A stretch of 64,000 bases of DNA, taken from the NCBI GenBank assembly GCA_033439795.1, contig JAUTDP010000001.1, positions 4,588,001 to 4,652,000 on the forward strand, read 5' to 3'. A model generated the notes under the pieces. That model searched no databases, had not been told where the DNA came from, and saw only the letters and a list, made by a program, of their open reading frames with translations. The translations under genes and the position numbers were made by a program. Below are positions 47,970 to 57,916 of the stretch, piece by piece; the stretch's first letter is position 1, and each line of letters starts with the position of its first letter. The DNA is from Sordaria brevicollis (lineage: Eukaryota > Ascomycota > Sordariomycetes > Sordariales > Sordariaceae).

Positions 47970-49693
47970 GGCGAACGGTGTAGACTGAGGATGAAGCTAA
48001 GGTATGACAATGCCGGCAGTTGCTCGTCTGCAGCAGCGTGGGAGCGTCGTACTATTTGTTACCGTGTCGCTGAATTGAGGCGTACTGTTTGTTGCTGAGT
48101 ACTGACGTCGCCAGGTCGAATTGGCTTCAGGATCGAAAAGGGTGGTTTTCTGTTGACTTTCTAGAACTTGAACCGACAATGGCGCAAAGGGACAAGATGA
48201 AGCGAGAGGAGGTTGACTATGAAGGGCCAAGCGTGTCTATGACCAACAAGGACTGCATGAACCGATAGTACAAAGGGTCCAAGTGACAAGAAGTATGAGT
48301 CCTGAAGAAGAAAGGCGGAATGCGGGATTGCTTGCGCTGGGTAATTGGGCCTTTTTGGGTAAAGACCGAAAGACGGGGACGGGGAGCTGGAAAGACGGTG
48401 GGATGGGATTTGAATCTGGGGTCCAGCCGCAATCGCAGGTCGCCGACGACAACACCCCAGCGCGTCCAGTCATGACGGTCCAGCACTATCCAGGGCTGAC
48501 GGCATCGCCTGCGAGAATGGCGGAATGCAAGGCGCAACAGCCGGACCCACCCTTCTTAGGGCCATTTTGCAGTCACACTCCAGGGTCTCCAGGCTTGCCA
48601 CGCTCCGACAGGCACAATTGGCACGTTCTCGGCACTGCAGGCGCGATTGATGCCCGTCGCTGCGCTGCAATGTCGACGGGAAGGACTGGCCGGGGGACGT
48701 ACGGACGGGATGGCGGCATCTACGGAAGCGCAGCCGTTTCCTTCCATTTTTGTCTGGTGACGTTTGACACATGCCCGTTTCATCTGACAACATCAACTCT
48801 CAGATCCCCATAGTGTGTCTCGTCCTTCCAGGCGGACAAAGTCCCTGGTGAGGACATTGAGAACAAGAACTCAACATTGAGCTGGCTAGGGTTCCATGTC
48901 TCTGGTTTCTAGCCGACCCTGGGTTACCATCTCACTGGAGATACACATCTCCTTTCCGCTGTCCAAATATAAAAAATTAATTCCCCGGGGATATCGGGCA
49001 AGACATGAGCCCGTACATGCCCGTTTGTGCAAGATTTTCCAAGATTTTAAGATGTGATATTGCCCGAGTCACAAACATTGCGACACCTCATGGAGCGCTG
49101 GACATCCAACTCCGTGACTGTAACGTCTGTTTGCGACGGGACGATTGTGCAGGATCATTACAATCAGCTGATTGTTCATGATATTCAGCAACCACGGAAA
49201 AGCGTGTTTCATGTCAGCTAACCCAGAGAGCCAGACCATCTTTAGGTTCATCACATAGTTAGTGATTTTCCGTAATAACCAATGATCTAGATAAGGTTTC
49301 GCCCTACAAGCCTCACAAACACTAACAGTGTGACGCCCCACTTTTTAATCAGGCGTGCCAATTTTTGTGGGTGGGGTGAGTTTGGCGGGCTGGCTGCGGC
49401 TCCAAGAATCCCGTTCGCTCGGCTCCCTGAGCTGTCAACCGGGGCCAGCGCGACTTGTGTGACCGGGCATCAATGGACGGAACTTCTGACTGACGACAAC
49501 ACTACCCGATCCGACTCCGCGATCACGCCCGGACTTTCTCTTATCGCAACTCACGGGGTTCTGCGCCCTCTGAGACCGGCATACGACGCTGACGACGCCG
49601 ACCTCGCCGACGACCCTCGCCCTACGATCGACGCCTAGATGCCTTGCCTGAGTGCATGATCGAGACAGGCACCGCTCCGTCGATTCTCCCATC
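47970..49693. promoter_or_regulatory. Divergent promoter region, DUG3 and MGM1
   Basis: About 1.7 kb between the two divergent start codons. Overlapping frames at 48217-48813 lack motifs and run in both directions, so I call no gene. It should hold both promoters. Confidence 0.5.
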
Positions 49694-52661
49694 ATGAGCG
49701 CACAGCTTCGCGCTGCCGGGGCTTTGGGCCCCGTCGCCCGCCGTGTCACTCTCCAAGCTATTCGCCCATACCATAGCCAGCTTCCCACCGGCGGCCTTCA
49801 AAGAACCGAACATGCCTCGCGAGCCTTGCGCCGTTCGATGCGCTTCCCCGCCAACTCATATCACAACGCTGTCATCGTCCGAAATGCATCCTTCATCCGC
49901 CTTCTTCCCAAGCTGGCTCTCAAGTTTGCGCGCATCCCTGCCTTGTTCGGCACCGTGATGATTGGAGGCGTCGCATGGATACAATACCAGGCCATCCGTA
50001 AGCAATCTGCTGCCCGAGTCTGCTGGTAGCTGAGGACCCCGCTAACAGGTGTACAGAGGTGAGCAACTCGGCACAAGAAGTTTTCGGCAACGTCAAGAAT
50101 ACAGTCAGCACAACCGCCTCGGGTCTATGGGGCAGCGCCGTTGATATCGCGGAACAGACCAAGCGAGGTTGGGACAACACAAAGGAAGAATTCGAAGTAC
50201 CCGAATGGTTAGCGAATCTGTTCAAATCAGAGGGCGGACAGAACGGTGGCAACAACAACAATGGTTCCGGACCTGGAGGACCCGAGCCTCCTCTGAAATC
50301 AAGGATGGGCGCCGCCGTTGGTGCTTCAGCAGCTGCTTATGGTTACGACGATGCGGCCGAAGAGGATGACCGGACTCCCGAGGAAATTTCCAAGGACGAC
50401 CAGATGATGTATATGACCAAGATGATGATCGAGATTCGAAACCTACTCCAGAAGGTTGGACAGTCGAGCACAGTTTCGCTACCCTCCATTGTGGTCATCG
50501 GATCTCAGTCGTCAGGAAAGAGCTCGGTTCTCGAAGCTATTGTTGGTCATGAGTTCCTCCCCAAGGGCAACAACATGATCACTCGCCGGCCGATCGAGTT
50601 GACGCTGGTCAACGACCCGAAAGTCAGCGCCGATTACGGAGAGTTCCCGGACCTTGGTCTTCACAGAATCACCGATTTCTCCTTGATCCAAAAGAACCTT
50701 ACCGAGCTTAACCAGTCCGTCCCCGAACACCAATGTGTTTCCGACGACCCGATCCGTCTTACCATTCACTCGCCCCGTGTTCCGGACTTGTCCTTGATCG
50801 ATCTGCCCGGTTACATCCAGGTTGCCGGAGAGAACCAGCCCCGGGAGCTCAAACGCAAGATTTCTGAGCTTTGCGACAAGTACATCCGAGGACCCAATAT
50901 CATTCTCGCTATTTCTGCCGCCGACGTTGATTTGGCCAACTCGACCGCCTTGCAGGCAAGCCGAAGGGTTGACCCTAGGGGAGAGCGGACGATTGGTGTC
51001 ATTACCAAGATGGATTTGGTTGATCCGGAGAAAGGTGCAGCGATTCTGAGCGACAAGCAATATCCTCTGCGCCTAGGCTATGTTGGTGTGATTTCCAGGG
51101 CTCCTCAGCAAACAGGGCTGTTCAAGCGGGATACCGGTGCTCTCCTAAGACAGATCAGCAAGAATGAGAAGTCCTACTTCAGCACTCACCCTGAATTTGG
51201 CCCAGATTCCGGCGTCAGCATCGGCACTGTAACGCTCCGCAAGAAGCTTATGCACGTCTTGGAACAGCAAATGTCATCGAAGCTGCAAGATACAACAGCT
51301 GCCATTCAACGAGAGCTCGAAGAAACTTCCTACCAATTCAAGGTTCAGTATAACGAGGAGCCCATGACTGCGGAGGCATACCTTGCTGCCAGCCTTGACG
51401 ACTTCAAGCACGCCTTCAAGAGATTTGCCTCCAGCTTTGGCCGTCCTCAGATGCAGCAACTGCTGAAGGAGGCTCTCGACCAGCGGGTGCTCGACCAGTT
51501 AGCAGCCAAGTACTGGAACAAGCCTATCGAGGATCTCTCCCCTGCTCCCTTCGAGCCCGAGAGCCTCGCCGACCTTCCCAAGGCCGACCCCAACTCGCAG
51601 TTCTGGCACATGCAGCTTGACACCGCCACCTCAGCGTTGACCCGTCTGGGTGTCGGTCGCCTGGCCGCCACTGTTGTCGCCAACGCTATCCAAGCCAACG
51701 TCGACAAGCTCGTCAACAAGTCAACCTTCGCCAAGCACCCCTCGGCGCGCCAGGTCATCAACGAAGCCGCCGCCACCGTCCTCGCCGATCGTTCGTACAC
51801 CACCAGCGACGGTATCGAGTTCTCTCTCAAGCCTTACAAGTACGAGGTCGATATTCAGCCTCAAGAGTGGTCACAAGGACGGGATCACGTCGCCGGTGTT
51901 CTCAAGATGGAGCTCGATCAGTGCCAGAGGGCCATGAACAACCTGGAGAACTCCGTCGGGGGCAAGAGGAAGTTGAAGGAGGTCATGAATTTTGTCGACA
52001 AGGCTCGCAAGGGCGAGATTGTCGTCGAGGGAGAGACCAGGAACGGCGCCGGTGGTTTCAGCGCTGCTTTGCTCCAGAAGGGTATGTTCATTTTTTTTTT
52101 TTTTTGTCTTGGGTCTTTCCCATTCCCCTCTCCCCTCCTAGTAGTTAACCTAACCATTTGTTATAAACAGGCCGTGAAGCAGTCTTCCTCCGCGACCGCG
52201 CCGACATCATCAACATGCGCATCATGGCCGTCAAGTCCCGCCAATGCAAGTCGCTTGAAAACAAGTACTACTGCCCCGAAGTTTTCCTCGACGCCGTCGC
52301 CACGAAACTCACCCAGACTTCCGTCCTGTTCCTCAACGTCGAGATGCTCAACGACTTCTACGCCCGCTTCCCTCGCGAGGTCGAGTCCAAGCTGGGCGAG
52401 CAGATGCTCGGCGGCGGACTTGAACGGTTTGCCTCTGAGGATCCCCGCATCCGCAGACATCTGGACTTGATCCGCCGCAAGGAGCTCCTGGAGCTGGTGC
52501 TGTCCAAGATTGAAGGTCTCAGGAGGTTTAACAGGTCTGATGATGATATTGATCAACATAACTATCACGGCCATGGGCATAGGGCGTACAACGGCAACTT
52601 GGGGAAGAAGTCGGCTTCTGGATCAGGGTCGGGGTCTTCGAGGGGGAGGTTCGGGTTTTGA
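49694..52661 (+). CDS. MGM1: Mitochondrial dynamin-like GTPase Mgm1 (OPA1 family)
   Basis: Three exons: 49694-49997, 50057-52081 and 52171-52661, 939 residues. Donors are GTAAGC and GTATGT; acceptors are TACAG and AACAG. Mgm1 drives inner mitochondrial membrane fusion and cristae shape from the intermembrane space. The N-terminus is Arg-rich with few acids, a matrix-targeting presequence, followed by a membrane segment around residues 80-100 (ALFGTVMIGGVAWIQYQA). The GTPase domain has GSQSSGKSS near residue 250, DLPG near 350 and TKMD near 418. Middle and effector regions follow. The C-terminal exon is conserved (REAVFLRDRADIIN...RRKELLELVLSKI) and ends in a His/Gly/Ser-rich tail. The second-exon frame begins at a GTG only because the first exon is spliced on. 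Confidence 0.96.
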
Positions 52662-53302
52662 GAAGCTAGAATGAGGAGTGGAAGTTGGTGTGAAAAGAAG
52701 GTAGAACGAGAGAAGGCAAGGAAGAGATGTGGGAAACAAGGCCAAAGAACAGGCATTGGAATATGGCCAGGGAGGATTCCGTCCATAGGTCAATACGGAA
52801 AGGAAGGGATTGGGAGGTACGTCTAGATGGAGGGAGGGCGTTTGTGCTTGAGAAACATTTTTGATTATAGGTTTTCTTGGTCGAGGGTCGGTTTTGTCAC
52901 AGTTATTCGCATGGCGGGAGGAAGCGAGTTGGTCTTGTTACGTTGCTACTACTGGTGTTTGACATATTGCAAAGGCAGGCAGGCAGGCAAATCTGGGAAT
53001 TGATTAGATTCATTTCATCAACAAGAAAAAAAAGTCTTGAATACTCTGTTATCTACTCGTTCTCTTAATACTTTTGAAGATTGAGCTCAAGTCACACTTC
53101 ACAGAAATGTGTGTCTATTATCGAGTCCGCTGGGCTTCACATTGCCTTCTCGCTTGCTAAATAAATACGTGATGGTATAATACCCAAAACAAACCACCTT
53201 CACCACCCACCTCTTTTCCAAGACCACCAAAATACCATGGTGAAACATCCAAGCCATTAGCAACATACACATACATAAACCCCATATTTTCCCGCTCGTA
53301 AA
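52662..53302. other. Convergent 3' intergenic region
   Basis: This lies between the stops of MGM1 (plus) and the ZRG17-like gene (minus). A GGCA-type short tandem repeat is at about 52975-52989. No gene is seen. Confidence 0.5.
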
Positions 53303-55411
53303 TTACGTAGAATCAGTACTCATCTGCACCGTAACCTCCCACCTCAAATTCGACCCCCTTCCATACCCCTCACCCAGTCGATTCTGCACCAGCCTCGCCA
53401 ACCGGCTCCTCAGTTGCGCCAGCGCGCCGTCATCCATACTTTTATTAGCCAGACAGACCTTCAGGTTAGCCATGGCCAGGCCGTAGTGGACCTGCCAGAA
53501 CTGAGCCTCCTCGACGCGCTTGATCTGGGGCTCAGATTCAATCTCACGGACGACGGCCGAGACTTGACTGTTGCTACTGCTGTCGGCCCCTGAGCTGTCC
53601 GTCTTCTTATCTGTTGACGCAGAGGTAGATGGAGGAGCACGCGAAATGTCTCGTGGTCCGGAGTAACTCATCAACAACATCAACCCCTGCGCAACCGCCA
53701 GCCGGGTCCCCAGCACGAACATGCTGACGGCTATCGAGGCGCAGATGAGCCGGTCGAGCCAAACAAAGTACGAGACACTGAGCAGAGGCAGGAGCAGCAT
53801 GACGCAGGAGAAGAAGGTAGTCAGCAGGTGGAACGGGTTGGAGAGGATGCCTGCGTTCGGCAGGAACTTGCGCAAGTACGGCAGGGGTACGCGCATAACG
53901 CGGCCGATGCGGCTGTGGTTGCGCAGACCGTAGGCGCTGATCAACGTGCTGAGGATGGCGGCCAAGCTGGCGAAATCAACGGCGCCGGCCGAGACGCGTG
54001 GAGTGGTTACGTCGTGGGCGTGGATGTGCGCTATCGGCGTCGAAGGGGCCAGGTTCGCGCTCATTTCGTCCATTGTGTCGGGTAGAGGGTGATGGGGCGC
54101 ATGCTCGCCCACGTTTTCCAGCGCATGTTTGATGTTGTGCGAGAGCAGGTCAAACCCGCCGAAGACGAGGAAGACGGACATGGCAAAGCCGGCAAGCACC
54201 TCGGCGCGCTGAAGACCAAAGGGGTGTCGGATACTGGAGCGGCGCCAGACTTCGAAGTTTCCGAGCACATCGACGGCAACGCAGACGGCGGCAGATCCGA
54301 CGTCGAAGGCGACCAAGTGGGACAAGGCAGTCATGGCGAGCGAGCCCTCAGCACTGAGGAAGACATAGCCGGCTATGGCGGCGTGGCAGCAGCACCACCA
54401 GAAGCGCATGCGCTGGAGCTTCTGCATGCTATGCCATGCTTCCTTAAAGGTCGGGATAGGGAGAGAAGCGGGTAGAACGGGCGGTGGGCGCGGTGGGGGT
54501 TCCTGGAAGAAGGAATGTTGGGCGCTGATGGAAGAGTGTTTGTAACGATGGCCGCGGCGTTGACCGATGTTCTGAGGAGGAGAATCACAATTAACAAAGA
54601 GGCGACACAGGCGGGACAGCAGCACACACAAACATACAGATTTCACGGGCCCCGAAGAGATGACCTGGGTTTGGAAGTTGAAGGGGTTCTTTGGCGGCGC
54701 ACCGAACTCTCCCGTCGTGGGGGACGCAGACCCGTCCTGGGTCGCCATTGCAAAGGGACTTGGGTCGGGCGATGGGGACCGCAGAAGACTCAGGTTCGCG
54801 TGGTCAGGGTGAAGGAAGGTATCGGACGAGAAAGTCGTTGATCGCGGGGAGATGGGAGGATTGTAGGTTGGCGAGAGCAAGAGGCCTTGGCTATTGCGTC
54901 TGTTGTGTTTGTCCTGTAACGGAGACTGTGACGGAGATGAGGGCGATGGAGCGGCTAGACTGTGGGAGCCAGTATCATCCTGGTCGCGATCGTCGAGGGC
55001 CAAGGAGATGATGGTGGTTTTGATAGCGTCGCCGCCGCCGCCTGTGCCGCTATCGTGTTGTCGCCGATTGCTCCTCGTAGCGTTGTCTTCTCCGTGATCG
55101 TCGTCCGCAGGGTAAACAATTGCCGGCGCAATGGCAGGAGAGCCAGTCGCCATATGGTACCTGTTCGGTGGAGTGTTCTGGAGGTCGATTGATAGAGCCG
55201 TGGATGTGGCCGTCGCCGTAGCCGTAGCCGTGTACAAGCTCGCCGTGTCTACCGCGGTGGCGCTACCTCTACCGCAGTCATTGACCACCAGCGCCAGGGG
55301 CAGAGGTGGAGGGCCAGACGGAGTGGAGGCGGACTTTGTGATGGTGGACCGCCGTGTCAGGGGTGGGCGGCCGTAGTCGGCATTGGGCTTAGCGTGGGTG
55401 TGGGGCTCCAT
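53303..55411 (-). CDS. ZRG17: Cation-efflux (CDF) zinc transporter, Zrg17/Cis4-like
   Basis: Two exons: 55411-54638 and 54571-53303, 680 residues. The 66-base intron (donor GTATGT, acceptor CTCAG) is in frame without a stop; removing it restores GPVKSNIGQRRGHRYKHSS, which looks like the family. Zrg17 pairs with Msc2 in yeast to bring zinc into the endoplasmic reticulum and secretory pathway. The first 260 residues are a long Ser/Thr/Pro-rich cytosolic region. Membrane segments follow, including FWWCCCHAAIAGYVFLSAEG, the region around SHLVAFDVGSAAV, and RRSSIRHPFGLQRAEVLAGF, a recognisable CDF loop. A hydrophobic FSCVMLLLPLLSVSYFVWL and a soluble C-terminal domain with VHYGLAMANLKVCLANK come later. 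The usual His/Asp zinc-site pattern is incomplete, as in the Zrg17 branch. The subfamily call is from memory. Confidence 0.88.
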   Translation of the reverse strand: MEPHTHAKPNADYGRPPLTRRSTITKSASTPSGPPPLPLALVVNDCGRGSATAVDTASLYTATATATATSTALSIDLQNTPPNRYHMATGSPAIAPAIVYPADDDHGEDNATRSNRRQHDSGTGGGGDAIKTTIISLALDDRDQDDTGSHSLAAPSPSSPSQSPLQDKHNRRNSQGLLLSPTYNPPISPRSTTFSSDTFLHPDHANLSLLRSPSPDPSPFAMATQDGSASPTTGEFGAPPKNPFNFQTQVISSGPVKSVCLCVLLSRLCRLFVNCDSPPQNIGQRRGHRYKHSSISAQHSFFQEPPPRPPPVLPASLPIPTFKEAWHSMQKLQRMRFWWCCCHAAIAGYVFLSAEGSLAMTALSHLVAFDVGSAAVCVAVDVLGNFEVWRRSSIRHPFGLQRAEVLAGFAMSVFLVFGGFDLLSHNIKHALENVGEHAPHHPLPDTMDEMSANLAPSTPIAHIHAHDVTTPRVSAGAVDFASLAAILSTLISAYGLRNHSRIGRVMRVPLPYLRKFLPNAGILSNPFHLLTTFFSCVMLLLPLLSVSYFVWLDRLICASIAVSMFVLGTRLAVAQGLMLLMSYSGPRDISRAPPSTSASTDKKTDSSGADSSSNSQVSAVVREIESEPQIKRVEEAQFWQVHYGLAMANLKVCLANKSMDDGALAQLRSRLARLVQNRLGEGYGRGSNLRWEVTVQMSTDST

Positions 55412-55653
55412 GATCTTTTGTTTCGTTGTCTCGATATTCTTTCCTGTCCGGACGTGGAAGGAGGTGAGCTTGACAAGATAGACGTGGTCATCATTGAACA
55501 GAGAGGATGTTATGGTAGATGTAGACTTTTGTTACTATTCCGTACCGAAATATTCCCGAACCCGACATTATGTCGTTCTATGTCACACCTTCCACCCCTT
55601 GCATGTTTTCTTGTGCTGCTCAGACAGAAACAGAACATGCTGTTCGGCAGTCA

Positions 55654-55916
55654 TCAACACAACAGGGTCCTGCCTGCCGACGTGACGAAGGGTTCTCGGG
55701 GCTTGACGGGACCTACTTTCAATTCCAACGACTGTGGGGACGAAGTGGGAGAAGTGGAATCGAATTGATGGAACCCCGATCCTCCCCAACCCTAAAAGGT
55801 GCCCCCTGTCGATAGCCACGGGCGGTGTCCACGATGGTGATGCGATTGACGGTTTGATTGGTAGCTTCGAGCGCCTTGGACGCGAATTTGGACAGCTGAG
55901 CCCAGGTTGATGGCAT
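55654..55916 (-). CDS. Possible small gene, 67 residues, unknown
   Basis: The proposed exons are 55916-55791 and 55731-55654. The first starts MPSTWAQLSKFASKALEATN. A 59-base intron (weak donor GTTGGG, good acceptor CCACAG) links APFR to SLELKVGPVKPREPF, and the frame ends TSAGRTLLC. Both exons favour C or G in third positions, like the neighbouring real genes, and the join keeps phase. The non-standard donor, the small size and the lack of any family I recognise keep confidence low. It would be tandem to the ZRG17-like gene (same strand, 242 bp upstream of its start) and divergent from the gene at 56549. Alternative: a chance frame in the shared promoter. Confidence 0.4.
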
Positions 55917-56548
55917 TCGATCATCGCGACTTCCCCTCGACAACTTTTCCCTTCGTTTCCACGATTCCTGATTCTTCGAAAAGACGGCTTTGCGGCCGAC
56001 CCGTGGTCGCAAGTGAAGACATCGGCGCTCCTTTTCCATACGACAGACTCGCTCTACCAAACGATTTAGACATCGACAAACAAGGAATTCGATTTGCGAC
56101 AGACCAGGTGTTCAATCTCGACTTCAACTTTTCCTATCGCTTTGAGCCATCAGGCAACGGCATAGCCCACATCGAGAGAAACTGCATTCCTGTTTACGAA
56201 GAACCAACTGGTCTGATTAGAGCATCAAGAAACAGTGACGATCAGCGGCTCTTGAAGGACTCACAACCGACTCGTCCTCGCCTCCCGTTGACGTTTCACG
56301 ATACGCGAACCCAAGCCAATCCATTGCCAAATATCAACAGTTGTCGAACCAGCTTTCTACGCAGACAGGCCGTTTCACGGTAAACACAGGGCCGGGGGGT
56401 GTGCGCGCCCCTTGTCCGAACCCATAGAAGACGGCGCAAAGACATTGTCTGAGCGAACCTGAACCCCGGATCCATCTTCCCCACGTTCGGGCAACCGGGT
56501 TCTCGGTCGTCAAATACCGATAAATAGACAAACCGCATTACCCTGGCA
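55917..56548. promoter_or_regulatory. Promoter and leader region of the downstream membrane protein gene
   Basis: The plus-strand frame at 55907-56383 (158 codons) has no motif and overlaps the possible minus-strand gene, so I treat it as non-coding. The region must contain the start of the 56549 transcript. Confidence 0.4.
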
Positions 56549-57916
56549 ATGGACCAGCCGATATCCGAATCTGCGGGCCCCGCTGCCGCCCCCGAAGTCA
56601 CGCCAAATCGCCCCTCTGCAGTCGTGCGCAAGCGCAGTAATTCAGGCACAGGCGGACTGCTGTCTCGCTTTCCCTTCATGCGCACCTCAAGCGACCAGCA
56701 AAGGCCACGCGCGCGCCGAGGTACGAACGAGAACGACCCGAAACCATCCGGTTCCCCAACGACATCACCGACCTCCTCGCCGCCAATACCGTCATTCCGT
56801 ACGATCCCGTCCAGTTCGAGTACCAATTCCGGCCACAGCGGTGCTGGCAATGGTGCTTATGCTCAAGGTCTCCCGCTCTCGCATGCGGCCCTTCACCAAC
56901 AAACAATATTGCAACAGAAGACAAGGCGACGTAGGGGGTCGCTAAGGAAGGTTGCTCTACTGGGACGAGGGGCTCAACGAGAAAGGCGGGAGAGCTACCC
57001 GCTCAGCATCAACACCCAGTTCGCCCTTGACCGTACCAATGAGAACATTGCGCGTGCTTCCGACTCGGGAAGCAATATCATCACATCGAGTCCCGACTCG
57101 GTTACCAAAGAGAATAATAGGGACGGGGGCTTTGGGCTAGGGATATCGGGGATTTCGTCCCGGCCTAGTGCCAGGATGGAGGAGTCGGACTCTGAAGGGA
57201 CATATACGGCCAAGGGCGCGAACAGCAGAAACATCACATCACCGACTTTGATGAGCAATGGCACCGATGACCCACCAATGACGAGCCCCACGATCAGCTA
57301 CACCACGACCGATGACGAAGATGCCCTTCACATGGCCAGCTCTAAAGGAGGGCTAGGTGGCATGGCGTCTCTCTCTCGCTCCTCGACCAATTCCTCCATG
57401 AGCAGCCTCAACCTGCTCCATCCCGAGCGGGCCGCCGATTCCTATTTCCCTACCATGCCGTCCAACCGAAACGGTACCAGCTCAGGCATGACAGCCAGCG
57501 CAGGGTCCAACTCGATCCAAGGCCGCCGCCGCAGCTCAGTTCAACAGCAGCAACAGCAACGCGCCAAGTCACCGTTGAGCCTGACAACACCAATACCGCC
57601 CCAGGAAGCGGGAGTGTCCGACTATGACTACTACGACGACTATAGTGACACCGAGTTTTGGGGTTGGATCATCTTGCTGTGTACATGGATCACGTTCGTG
57701 ATCGGGATGGGCTCGTGCTTTGGCGTGTGGAGCTGGGCCTGGGACGTTGGGACGACGCCATATGCACCGCCCGAGTTCGAGGATGACCCGACGCTGCCGA
57801 TTGTGGGTTACTACCCGGCGCTGTTTGTGTTGACGTGGATGATGGTGTGGGTGTGGGTGTCGGTGAGCTGGGTGGGGATGAAGTATTTTAGGCATGCGAG
57901 GGTTGGGGGAGACTGA
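56549..57916 (+). CDS. Fungal protein with Ser-rich N-terminus and C-terminal two-span membrane hairpin
   Basis: A single exon of 455 residues from MDQPISESAG to HARVGGD. Residues 1-350 look disordered: rich in Ser, Thr, Pro, Asn and Arg, with stretches such as RKRSNSGTGG and RRRGSLRK that fit basophilic kinase sites, and a polyglutamine stretch near 331-337. An acidic-tyrosine stretch (DYDYYDDYSDTE) precedes the first hydrophobic segment (about 370-394, FWGWIILLCTWITFVIGMGS). A loop with TTPYAPPEFEDDPTLPIVGYYP leads to the second (about 417-443, LFVLTWMMVWVWVSVSWVGM). The N-terminus is therefore probably cytosolic with both ends on the same side. I do not recognise a family name. Neighbours give no functional hint. 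Confidence 0.85.
   Translation: MDQPISESAGPAAAPEVTPNRPSAVVRKRSNSGTGGLLSRFPFMRTSSDQQRPRARRGTNENDPKPSGSPTTSPTSSPPIPSFRTIPSSSSTNSGHSGAGNGAYAQGLPLSHAALHQQTILQQKTRRRRGSLRKVALLGRGAQRERRESYPLSINTQFALDRTNENIARASDSGSNIITSSPDSVTKENNRDGGFGLGISGISSRPSARMEESDSEGTYTAKGANSRNITSPTLMSNGTDDPPMTSPTISYTTTDDEDALHMASSKGGLGGMASLSRSSTNSSMSSLNLLHPERAADSYFPTMPSNRNGTSSGMTASAGSNSIQGRRRSSVQQQQQQRAKSPLSLTTPIPPQEAGVSDYDYYDDYSDTEFWGWIILLCTWITFVIGMGSCFGVWSWAWDVGTTPYAPPEFEDDPTLPIVGYYPALFVLTWMMVWVWVSVSWVGMKYFRHARVGGD

Noticed and set aside
55907..56383. 158-codon plus-strand frame upstream of the 56549 gene
   Set aside because: Overlaps a minus-strand candidate with a better codon pattern, no motif and no matching splice signal into the downstream gene.
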